Of a DNA stretch of 5,241 bases, positions 1 to 5,241 are shown in pieces. Position numbers and translations under genes: made by a program. The stretch covers positions 1 through 5,241 of the forward strand of contig CALQKL020000163.1 of NCBI GenBank assembly GCA_943331145.2, read 5' to 3'. The DNA is from Chitinophaga pinensis. GTDB lineage: Bacteria > Bacteroidota > Bacteroidia > Chitinophagales > Chitinophagaceae. How positions within the stretch are numbered: position 1 is the first letter of the stretch; each line of letters starts with the position of its first letter. The notes beneath the pieces were generated by a model. The model did no database searches. It saw nothing but the letters and a program-made list of their open reading frames with translations, and was not told where the DNA came from.

Positions 1-1017
1 GAGTAGATTCTTAGTGTTATCTGCAGATGTTTTTAATAAATCTATTACAGAAAGAAACTGTGGTTTTTTATCTACAATTACACAAGCATTTGGCGAAATG
101 CTCACTTCACAATCGGTAAAAGCATATAAAGCATCAATAGTAATATCTGGTGAGATACCTGGCGCTAGTTCTATAATGATTTCGATATCAGCTGCAGTAT
201 GATCGAGTACTTTTTTTATTTTTATTTTTCCTTGGTCATTAGCTTTAACGATACTTTCCATTAATTGAGTTGTAGTAACGCCGAAGGGTACACTACGAAT
301 AACCAATGTTTTTTTATCTTGCTCTTCAATGCTTGCTCTTACACGAATTTTACCACCTCTTTTGCCTTCCATATAATTCGAGGCATCCATCATTCCTCCA
401 GTTTGAAAATCAGGTAAAATGTCAAACTTTTTTCCTTTGAGGTATTTTATTGAAGCATCAATTAATTCACAAAAATTATGTGGCAATATTTTTGTTGCCA
501 AACCAACGGCAATCCCTTCGGCACCTTGCGCCAACAATAAAGGAAATTTCATCGGTAAGGTTACGGGCTCATTTTTTCTTCCATCATAACTCAATTGCCA
601 ATTGGTGGTTTTGGCATTAAAAGCCACTTCCAAAGCGAATTTGCTTAATCGAGCTTCAATGTATCTAGCCGCAGCTGCATCATCCCCCGTTCTAACATCA
701 CCCCAATTACCTTGCGTTTCTATTAAAATATCTTTTTGACCAAGATTAACAATAGCATCTCCAATACTAGCATCTCCATGCGGATGATACTGCATACTTT
801 GTCCAATGATGTTTGCCACTTTATTAAAACGACCATCATCCATTTCTTTCATCGCATGTAGGATTCTGCGTTGAACGGGCTTTAAACCATCTTCAATTGC
901 AGGAACCGCACGTTCTAATATAACATAACTGGCATAATCTAAAAACCAAGTTTTATATTGACCGCTAACCCCTTTATCGCTATGTGTGTATTCCTCTTTT
1001 ATTTTTTTCGTTGCCAT
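1..1017 (-). CDS. parC: DNA topoisomerase IV subunit A (ParC), N-terminal 339 residues, cut by window edge
   Basis: This subunit cuts and rejoins DNA; with ParE it forms the A2B2 type IIA topoisomerase that decatenates daughter chromosomes and relaxes supercoils in an ATP-dependent way. The frame is open from the ATG at 1017 to base 1 without a stop, so it is a 5' fragment; complete family members are far longer. Visible landmarks are the start of the cleavage domain (ERAVPAIEDGLKPVQRRIL, residues 35-53), the helix-turn-helix loop HPHGDASIGD (78-87), GNWGD (103-107), the catalytic tyrosine Y119 in ARYIEARLS (codon 661-663) preceded by R118, and the tower-side ILPHNF (177-182) with the likely DNA-intercalating isoleucine at I177. 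ParC rather than GyrA is chosen because it shares an operon with parE and because of the ASIGD loop; the C-terminal beta-pinwheel that would settle this lies outside. Residue 83, the usual quinolone-contact serine, is alanine. The start sits 15 bases after the upstream gene, with no Shine-Dalgarno sequence. Confidence 0.95.
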   Translation of the reverse strand, partial: MATKKIKEEYTHSDKGVSGQYKTWFLDYASYVILERAVPAIEDGLKPVQRRILHAMKEMDDGRFNKVANIIGQSMQYHPHGDASIGDAIVNLGQKDILIETQGNWGDVRTGDDAAAARYIEARLSKFALEVAFNAKTTNWQLSYDGRKNEPVTLPMKFPLLLAQGAEGIAVGLATKILPHNFCELIDASIKYLKGKKFDILPDFQTGGMMDASNYMEGKRGGKIRVRASIEEQDKKTLVIRSVPFGVTTTQLMESIVKANDQGKIKIKKVLDHTAADIEIIIELAPGISPDITIDALYAFTDCEVSISPNACVIVDKKPQFLSVIDLLKTSADNTKNLL

Positions 1018-1032
1018 ATTATACGAATTGAC

Positions 1033-1851
1033 TTAATCTTCTTTAGAATGATATTTAATTTCAAAATCTTTCATCATGCCCATTTCTCCTTGAACTGCAA
1101 ATAAATCCATCGCCAGCATCACTTTTAATCGCCATAACAAATATGCAGAACTGGATGTTTCTTTTGCTTTCGAAGAAAAGTTATTGATGATTTTACCCGC
1201 TTTTTGCCAATCAGGCATAATGTATTTTTTCAACTCCCCATCATAATAATCATAATCAAACTGAGCGAGTTTTTTTCCGCCTTCTAAAATGCGAACCCCT
1301 TTATTTTCATTACACAGTTTAGTCCATTCATCTGGGTCAACTTCAAATTCACTTGGCGTAATTTCTCTGGCTAGTTTTTTTGCTTTTAAAAATTCTTTTG
1401 CAGGGATTTGAGATAACCAAGTTGGATAAAATATATTTCCTTTTTCATTGATGAAAGGAAGATTGTTTAGATATAAGATAAATACTCGACCTTGAAATTC
1501 TTTCATAAAAGGAAGTAGCCAATAATAGCCACTTACATTTTGTTTATTTTGCGCTGCCCAAATCCATATGATTTCATTTTCATTTTCGCGCAACGAATTA
1601 ACCAGATTTTGCGCTGTTTCATTGTCTTCTTTTTCAATGCTAGAAACTTTGGGTTCAAAATCTCCACCATTCAAAACCGATTTCCACCAATGGTTTCTAA
1701 CTTCAATGCCTTCTTCAGCATAAATATTTTCTAAAGGACCAACAGAATAATCATCTTTTATTAAAACAACTTCGCCAGATAAAGATTCATCTAATTCAAT
1801 TGCCGATTTCAAAACCGCAATATCAGGCTCATTAAAAACAACATGTATCAT
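1033..1851 (-). CDS. DUF1835/DUF3658-type protein of unknown function, inside the topoisomerase IV operon
   Basis: The predicted protein has 272 residues, no signal peptide and no clear membrane segment, so it is probably cytosolic. The N-terminal part (about 1-130) resembles DUF1835: MIHVVFNEPDIAVLKSAIE at the start, then GEVVLIKDDYSVGPLENIY (26-44), which carries the family's acidic turn followed by GPL. A middle segment (about 93-145) alternates hydrophobic strands and turns. The C-terminal part (about 170-272) resembles DUF3658: DPDEWTKLCNENKGVRIL, then AYLLWRLKVM and GEMGMMKDFEIKY. These assignments are recognised by eye. No catalytic motif I know is present and the biochemical role is unknown. 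The ATG at 1851 is preferred because the family N-terminus (IHVVFNE) begins there; an in-frame ATG at 1920 would overlap parE and add 23 residues of low-complexity sequence. It lies 40 bases after parE and 15 before parC, so it is likely co-transcribed and may act with topoisomerase IV, but that is inference from position. Confidence 0.88.
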   Translation of the reverse strand: MIHVVFNEPDIAVLKSAIELDESLSGEVVLIKDDYSVGPLENIYAEEGIEVRNHWWKSVLNGGDFEPKVSSIEKEDNETAQNLVNSLRENENEIIWIWAAQNKQNVSGYYWLLPFMKEFQGRVFILYLNNLPFINEKGNIFYPTWLSQIPAKEFLKAKKLAREITPSEFEVDPDEWTKLCNENKGVRILEGGKKLAQFDYDYYDGELKKYIMPDWQKAGKIINNFSSKAKETSSSAYLLWRLKVMLAMDLFAVQGEMGMMKDFEIKYHSKED

Positions 1852-1891
1852 TTTATATTTTTTAAATTCAATTAAAATTAAGTTTGAAAAA

Positions 1892-3781
1892 TTATTTTGC
1901 AGCTTCTTCCACCAAATCAAGCTCTACTTTTAAATTTTCAATAATGAAATCCTGACGTTGAGGTGTATTTTTTCCCATGTAGTATTCTAATAAATTTTGA
2001 ATATGTTCTCCAGTTTCCATAATAACCGGTTGAAGTTTCATATCAGCACCAATAAATCGTGCAAATTCACCAGGACTAATTTCACCCAAACCTTTGAAAC
2101 GGGTTATTTCGGGTTTTGTGCCCAATTTTTTCATAGCCGCTTGCTTTTCTGTTTCGTCGTAACAGTAAATGGTTTCTTGTTTATTACGAACTCTAAACAA
2201 AGGTGTTTCTAAAATATACACATGTCCATTCTTTACTAAATCTGGGAAAAATTGAAGAAAAAAAGTCATCAACAACAAGCGAATATGCATCCCATCAACA
2301 TCGGCATCGGTAGCAATAATGATGTTGTTGTAACGTAATCCTTCATATCCTTCTTCAATATTTAAAGCATGTTGTAAAAGGTTGAATTCTTCATTCTCGT
2401 ACACTACTTTTTTGGTTAAGCTAAAGCAATTCAATGGCTTACCACGCAAACTGAAAACCGCTTGAGTATTTACATTCCTAGCTTTTGTAATCGATCCACT
2501 AGCACTATCTCCTTCGGTAATAAAAATGGAAGATTCTTTTTGTTTTTCTATGATGGTATCTTTTTCTTTACCTGTTGGTTCATCGTTATAATGATATTTG
2601 CAATCGCGCAATTTCTTATTATGCAAATTGGCTTTTTTAGCCCTTTCATTTGCCAATTTTTTTATACCTGCTAATTCTTTTCTTTCTCTTTCATTTTGTT
2701 CGATGCGCTTTTTCATGGCATCAGCAACAGTTGGATTGCGGTGTAAAAAATTATCCAATTCGCGCATTAAAAATTCGCCAACAAAATTTTTCATGCTTGG
2801 GCCATCTTCATAAACCGTTTGAGAACCCAATTTTGTTTTTGTTTGACTTTCAAAAACGGGCTCTTGTACACGAACAGAAATCGCGGCACAAATACTACCT
2901 CTGATGTCTGTAGCATCATAATCTTTCTTAAAAAACTCTCGTATGGTTTTTACAAATCCTTCTCTGAAAGCCGCTAAATGTGTTCCACCTTGTGTGGTAA
3001 ATTGTCCGTTTACAAAACTATAATACTCTTCGCCATAGCCATTACCGTGCGTAAATGTAACCTCGATATCTTCTCCTTTTAGATGTACAATCGGATAACG
3101 AATTTCATCTTGATTTACTTTACTTGCCAATAAATCATACAATCCATTTTTACTCACATATCGCTTGCCATTTAAGTTCATCACCAATCCGGCATTCAAA
3201 TAGCAGTAGTTCCAAAATTGTTTGTCCAAATACTCTTGTACAAAATGAAAATTTTTAAAAACGGTATCATCTGGTACAAAAGTTACAAATGTGCCGTTGC
3301 TTTCTTTTGTACTTATTTCTTTGTGTTCTTTTACTAAAATTCCTTTTTCAAATTCAGCCGTTTTTTCTTTACCATCACGATAAGCCGTTACTTTAAAATG
3401 ATTGCTTAATGCATTTACCGCTTTTGTACCTACACCATTCAAACCCACACTTTTTTGGAAAGCTTTGCTATCATACTTAGCACCTGTATTAATTTTACTA
3501 ACTACATCCACGACTTTACCTAAAGGAATACCTCTACCAAAATCGCGCACCGTAATTGTATTTCCGTTAATGTTAACATCTACATTTTTACCATAGCCCA
3601 TGGTATGTTCATCAATACAGTTATCTATTACCTCTTTGATAAGCACGTAAACGCCATCATCCGGGCTGCTGCCATCTCCCAATTTGCCGATATACATACC
3701 CGGACGTAAACGGATGTGTTCTCTCCAATCCAAACTTTTTATGCTGTCTTCATTATACGCAAATAAATCTTTTTCAGTCAT
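1892..3781 (-). CDS. parE: DNA topoisomerase IV subunit B (ParE)
   Basis: This is the ATPase subunit of topoisomerase IV; it closes on ATP as a DNA gate clamp and supplies the Mg-binding TOPRIM part of the cleavage centre. It has 629 residues, the normal length for ParE and well short of GyrB proteins with the long insertion. The GHKL ATPase domain (about 15-230) shows RPGMYIG (26-32), EVIDN with general base E50 and Mg-ligand N54, RDFGRGIP (79-86, D80 for adenine) and GLNGVGTKAVNALS (113-126). The transducer domain ends with QTKTKLGS (313-320), where Q313 and K315 contact ATP. The TOPRIM domain shows EGDSASG (423-429, catalytic E423), LRGKPLN (445-451) and TDADVDG (491-497, acidic D492, D494, D496), followed by RFKGLGEISP (561-570). 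All key residues are intact. The ATG at 3781 matches the family N-terminus; TAA is at 1892-1894. It is the first gene of the operon and has no Shine-Dalgarno sequence, as is usual in Bacteroidota. Confidence 0.97.
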   Translation of the reverse strand: MTEKDLFAYNEDSIKSLDWREHIRLRPGMYIGKLGDGSSPDDGVYVLIKEVIDNCIDEHTMGYGKNVDVNINGNTITVRDFGRGIPLGKVVDVVSKINTGAKYDSKAFQKSVGLNGVGTKAVNALSNHFKVTAYRDGKEKTAEFEKGILVKEHKEISTKESNGTFVTFVPDDTVFKNFHFVQEYLDKQFWNYCYLNAGLVMNLNGKRYVSKNGLYDLLASKVNQDEIRYPIVHLKGEDIEVTFTHGNGYGEEYYSFVNGQFTTQGGTHLAAFREGFVKTIREFFKKDYDATDIRGSICAAISVRVQEPVFESQTKTKLGSQTVYEDGPSMKNFVGEFLMRELDNFLHRNPTVADAMKKRIEQNERERKELAGIKKLANERAKKANLHNKKLRDCKYHYNDEPTGKEKDTIIEKQKESSIFITEGDSASGSITKARNVNTQAVFSLRGKPLNCFSLTKKVVYENEEFNLLQHALNIEEGYEGLRYNNIIIATDADVDGMHIRLLLMTFFLQFFPDLVKNGHVYILETPLFRVRNKQETIYCYDETEKQAAMKKLGTKPEITRFKGLGEISPGEFARFIGADMKLQPVIMETGEHIQNLLEYYMGKNTPQRQDFIIENLKVELDLVEEAAK

Positions 3782-3867
3782 GGAAATCTTATATTAATCA
3801 ATTTTTAAAAACAAGTCATTTTAGCTTGCGAATGTAACTTATTGTAATTGTTTTGTGCTAGGTTGAT

Positions 3868-3876
3868 TTATCCACA
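3868..3876 (+). promoter_or_regulatory. perfect DnaA box, TTATCCACA
   Basis: The nine bases match the strict DnaA-binding consensus exactly. No other exact copy was seen in the window on either strand. A random exact 9-mer match in a spacer of this size is unlikely (a few in a thousand, allowing for both strands), so a real DnaA site is plausible. It lies about 90 bases upstream of the parE ATG and overlaps the weak -7-like element proposed for parE, which would fit control of parE by DnaA. No binding evidence can be had from sequence alone. Confidence 0.55.
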
Positions 3877-3903
3877 AATTTGCAATAATGTGTGTAAAAC
3901 AAA
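3875..3903 (-). promoter_or_regulatory. tentative parE promoter (TTTG, 17 bases, CAAATTTG)
   Basis: On the minus strand a TTTG at 3903-3900 is followed after 17 bases by CAAATTTG (3882-3875), one base off the TAnnTTTG element. Transcription would start near 3869, giving a leader of roughly 90 bases. The -7-like part overlaps the perfect DnaA box, so DnaA bound there would be expected to block the promoter. In AT-rich DNA such matches are common, and the spacing is on the short side. Confidence 0.2.
3891..3899 (-). promoter_or_regulatory. relaxed DnaA box, TTTTACACA, opposed to the perfect box
   Basis: Read on the minus strand this fits the relaxed consensus TTWTNCACA, with two differences from the strict TTATCCACA. 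It faces the perfect box across 14 bases. A relaxed match alone is weak in AT-rich DNA; the arrangement next to an exact site is what makes it worth listing. Confidence 0.3.
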
Positions 3904-3930
3904 ACTATTTATACGAATTGATTAGTTTTG
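3900..3930. repeat. inverted repeat CAAAACTA / TAGTTTTG with outward-facing -7-like elements
   Basis: Arms at 3900-3907 and 3923-3930 are perfect 8-base reverse complements separated by 15 bases. Each arm, read outward, is TAGTTTTG, which fits TAnnTTTG, the -7 element of the primary sigma factor in Bacteroidota. The left arm would serve parE on the minus strand and the right arm the cysteine-cluster gene on the plus strand. Neither has a TTG or TTTG at the usual 17-23 base distance upstream, so promoter activity is doubtful; the symmetry could instead be an operator for a dimeric regulator. Confidence 0.35.
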
Positions 3931-3957
3931 GAAATATTATTCATATTTAAATTGTTT

Positions 3958-3966
3958 TTATCCAAA
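3958..3966 (+). promoter_or_regulatory. near-match DnaA box, TTATCCAAA
   Basis: This differs from the strict consensus at position 8 only (A for C), in the same orientation as the perfect box and exactly 90 bases downstream of it. The changed position is normally well conserved, so this may be a low-affinity site or chance. It falls at the extreme 5' end of the open frame of the cysteine-cluster gene. Confidence 0.2.
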
Positions 3967-3971
3967 TAGAA

Positions 3972-4487
3972 ATCAACAAACAAACAATTGCAAAAAATGC
4001 AATAATCAAACAGCATGAAAATGATGCATTTAGGCAGTTTCTAAAAAATAGGGATTCAGTAAAGATTGATCAGATTGTATTTGAGCTTAATTCCGAAATT
4101 GAACCAGAAATAGATTGTACACAATGTGGCGCTTGTTGTAAAGGATTGATGATAAATGTAACGCAACCTGAATCCGAAGCGGTTGCCCAGCATTTTGACA
4201 TGCCAGTAAAAGCGTTTAAAGAAAAATATATTGAAGAAGGTGAAACGGGCTTAATGATTATCAATACAATTCCTTGTCATTTTTTAAGTGATTCTAAATG
4301 TACGATATACGAAAATCGCTTTAATGAATGTAGGGCATTTCCGCATTTGGATAAACCCAATTTTAACGATCGATTGTTTGGAACACTTATACATTACAGT
4401 ATTTGTCCGATTATTTACAATGTGATTGAACAATTAAAAATAAAAATGCAATTCTTTAACAATCAACCAATAACAGAAAAAATATGA
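3972..4487 (+). CDS. YkgJ-like CxxCxxCC cysteine-cluster protein, start codon uncertain
   Basis: Members of this family carry a clustered-cysteine motif thought to bind zinc or an iron-sulfur centre; the cellular function is not established. With residues numbered from 3972, the hallmark CTQCGACC spans 49-56 (C49, C52, C55, C56), followed by C102 in IPCHFL, C110 in KCTIYENR, C120 in ECRAFPHL and C145 in YSICP, eight cysteines in the family's usual order. The N-terminal stretch AFRQFLKNRD (19-28) also looks like family sequence, so translation must begin well before the cysteines. Yet the frame, open from 3951, holds no ATG, GTG or TTG until TTG 4146 and ATG 4149, which lie after the first four cysteines. 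ATC 3972 is a placeholder that gives 171 residues, close to the family's usual size; ATT 3951, ATC 3960, ATA 3966 and ATT 3987 are alternatives. The TGA at 4485 overlaps the next gene's ATG. Identity is fairly sure, the 5' end is not; a sequencing error or a decayed start is possible. Confidence 0.75.
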   Translation: MNKQTIAKNAIIKQHENDAFRQFLKNRDSVKIDQIVFELNSEIEPEIDCTQCGACCKGLMINVTQPESEAVAQHFDMPVKAFKEKYIEEGETGLMIINTIPCHFLSDSKCTIYENRFNECRAFPHLDKPNFNDRLFGTLIHYSICPIIYNVIEQLKIKMQFFNNQPITEKI

Positions 4488-5241
4488 ACTTAAATTTAAC
4501 GAATAAAAATGCGCTGGTATGTGGCAGTTCTCAAGGATTGGGATTGGCATCGGCTGTAGAAATATCTTTATTGGGCGCATCTATAACATTGATGGCTAGG
4601 GATGAAGAAAAATTAAAAATAGCTTTAAGTAAATTAGATACTTCAAAAGGCCAAACACACGATTACATTGTTGCTGATTTTTCGAATGCACAAAATGTTC
4701 AAACGGCAATAAATTCATATTTAGAAAATGGGAAAACAATTCATATTCTAATTAATAATACGGGTGGACCAGCAGGCGGAAAAGCCATAGATGCAAAAGT
4801 GGATTCGTTTATAGAAGCGTTTAACAATCACTTGGTATGCAATCATATCCTAACTCAAGCTGTAGTAAAAGGTATGAAGGAAGTGGGTTTTGGACGAATA
4901 ATAAATGTAATTTCTACTTCTGTAAAGCAGCCGATAGCAGGATTGGGTGTCAGCAATACCATCAGAGCAGCAGTAGCCAATTGGAGCAAAACATTATCTG
5001 TGGAGTTGGGTGGTTTTGGCATTACGGTAAATAATGTACTTCCAGGATTTACCCAAACAGTTCGTGCTGATTATGTAATCGATAAAAAATCAAAAGATAC
5101 GGGCAAATCGCCAGAGCAAGTAATGCAAGAATTGGTTTCAGAAATTCCGGTTGGAAGAATTGGACAACCTGAAGAATTTGGTGCGGCAGTTGCTTTTTTA
5201 TGTTCTCCAGCTGCAGCTTATATTAATGGGATTAATCTTCC
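4484..5241 (+). CDS. SDR-family protein with non-classical active site, cut just before its C-terminus
   Basis: The protein has the Rossmann fold of FabG-like short-chain dehydrogenases/reductases, which normally move hydride between NAD(P)H and a carbonyl or alcohol. The frame runs from ATG 4484 to the edge (252 codons plus two bases) with no stop; SDRs of this type end soon after the INGINLP reached here, so perhaps ten residues are missing. The cofactor loop is CGSSQGLG (13-20, normally TGxxxGIG), R39 after the second strand suggests NADP preference, and ILINNTGGP (88-96) is the NNAG strand with Thr for Ala. A serine pair is present (S144, S146), but the Tyr-xxx-Lys pair aligns with S157-N-T-I-R161, and the tetrad Asn aligns with H116. 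VNNVLPGF (182-189) and PVGRIGQPEEFG (222-233) are normal SDR landmarks. I recall an SDR subgroup with this SNxxR pattern, so it is not necessarily a broken gene. The ATGA overlap with the preceding stop suggests translational coupling. Substrate is unknown. Confidence 0.9.
   Translation, partial: MNLNLTNKNALVCGSSQGLGLASAVEISLLGASITLMARDEEKLKIALSKLDTSKGQTHDYIVADFSNAQNVQTAINSYLENGKTIHILINNTGGPAGGKAIDAKVDSFIEAFNNHLVCNHILTQAVVKGMKEVGFGRIINVISTSVKQPIAGLGVSNTIRAAVANWSKTLSVELGGFGITVNNVLPGFTQTVRADYVIDKKSKDTGKSPEQVMQELVSEIPVGRIGQPEEFGAAVAFLCSPAAAYINGINL

Larger units (their letters stand above)
3782..3971. other. divergent intergenic control region between parE and the cysteine-cluster gene
   Basis: This stretch of about 190 bases separates the two outward-facing transcription units, so it must carry the promoters for both. 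It is very AT-rich. It holds three DnaA-box-like sites and a symmetric inverted repeat, listed separately. I found no RNA gene, riboswitch or terminator hairpin. The right boundary is uncertain because the start codon of the downstream gene is not clear; the open frame reaches back to 3951. Confidence 0.8.

Noticed and set aside
1019..1031. 13-base word TTATACGAATTGA, also at 3909-3921
   Set aside because: In AT-rich DNA one shared 13-mer within about 5 kb is not surprising. The copies lie in unrelated contexts (a parC leader and the spacer of an inverted repeat), and I see no further copies.
1852..1920. In-frame N-terminal extension of the DUF1835-type protein from an ATG at 1920
   Set aside because: It would overlap the end of parE by 29 bases and adds a lysine/asparagine-rich stretch, while the recognisable family N-terminus begins at the ATG at 1851.
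1540..2904. Several 64-84-codon plus-strand frames opposite parE and the DUF1835-type gene
   Set aside because: They are antisense shadows rich in Phe/Ser/Cys, with no domain resemblance, lying opposite well-supported genes.
3782..3971. The spacer as the chromosomal replication origin
   Set aside because: Only one perfect DnaA box is present and no dnaA or other typical origin neighbour is visible; a regulatory role is simpler.
4015..4044. Short frame from ATG 4015 as the start of the cysteine-cluster gene
   Set aside because: It is in another phase and meets TAA after nine codons, while the phase carrying family-like sequence (AFRQFLKNRD) already covers this stretch.
4837..5034. Plus-strand open frame inside the SDR gene
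   Set aside because: It is a shifted-frame shadow; the SDR frame covers the same bases with clear family motifs.

Overview
The window looks like chromosomal DNA from an AT-rich member of the Bacteroidota. The evidence is the protein sequences: a Bacteroidota-style topoisomerase IV pair (ParE with the TOPRIM start EGDSASG, ParC with the HPHGDASIGD loop), a DUF1835/DUF3658-type gene between them, A/T-rich translation starts with no Shine-Dalgarno sequence, and TAnnTTTG-like promoter elements. The phylum call is an inference from family resemblance; no finer placement is justified.

Layout. Positions 1-3781 hold a minus-strand block transcribed right to left: parE (1892-3781, complete, 629 aa), a DUF1835/DUF3658-type protein of unknown function (1033-1851, 272 aa), and parC (1-1017, the first 339 residues; the gene continues off the left edge). 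Gaps are 40 and 15 bases, so this is very probably one operon. ParE supplies the ATPase and TOPRIM parts of topoisomerase IV and ParC the cleavage tyrosine; the middle protein is a candidate accessory factor by position only.

Positions 3782 to about 3971 form a divergent control region of roughly 190 bases. It contains a perfect DnaA box (TTATCCACA, 3868-3876), an opposed relaxed match (3891-3899), a one-mismatch copy (3958-3966), and an 8-base perfect inverted repeat (3900-3907 / 3923-3930) whose arms both read TAGTTTTG, a fit to the Bacteroidota -7 element, facing outward to each side.

Positions about 3972-5241 hold a plus-strand pair. The first is a YkgJ-like CxxCxxCC cysteine-cluster protein whose reading frame has no ATG, GTG or TTG ahead of the conserved cysteines, so its start is uncertain. 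The second is a short-chain dehydrogenase/reductase-fold protein (4484 to the right edge, about 252 residues seen) that overlaps the first by ATGA and lacks the usual Tyr-xxx-Lys catalytic pair. The two are probably translationally coupled.

No tRNA, rRNA, CRISPR array, insertion sequence or clear terminator is visible. Mostly this is ordinary housekeeping sequence; the parts worth a second look are the control region, the missing start codon, the non-classical SDR and the unknown gene inside the topoisomerase IV operon.
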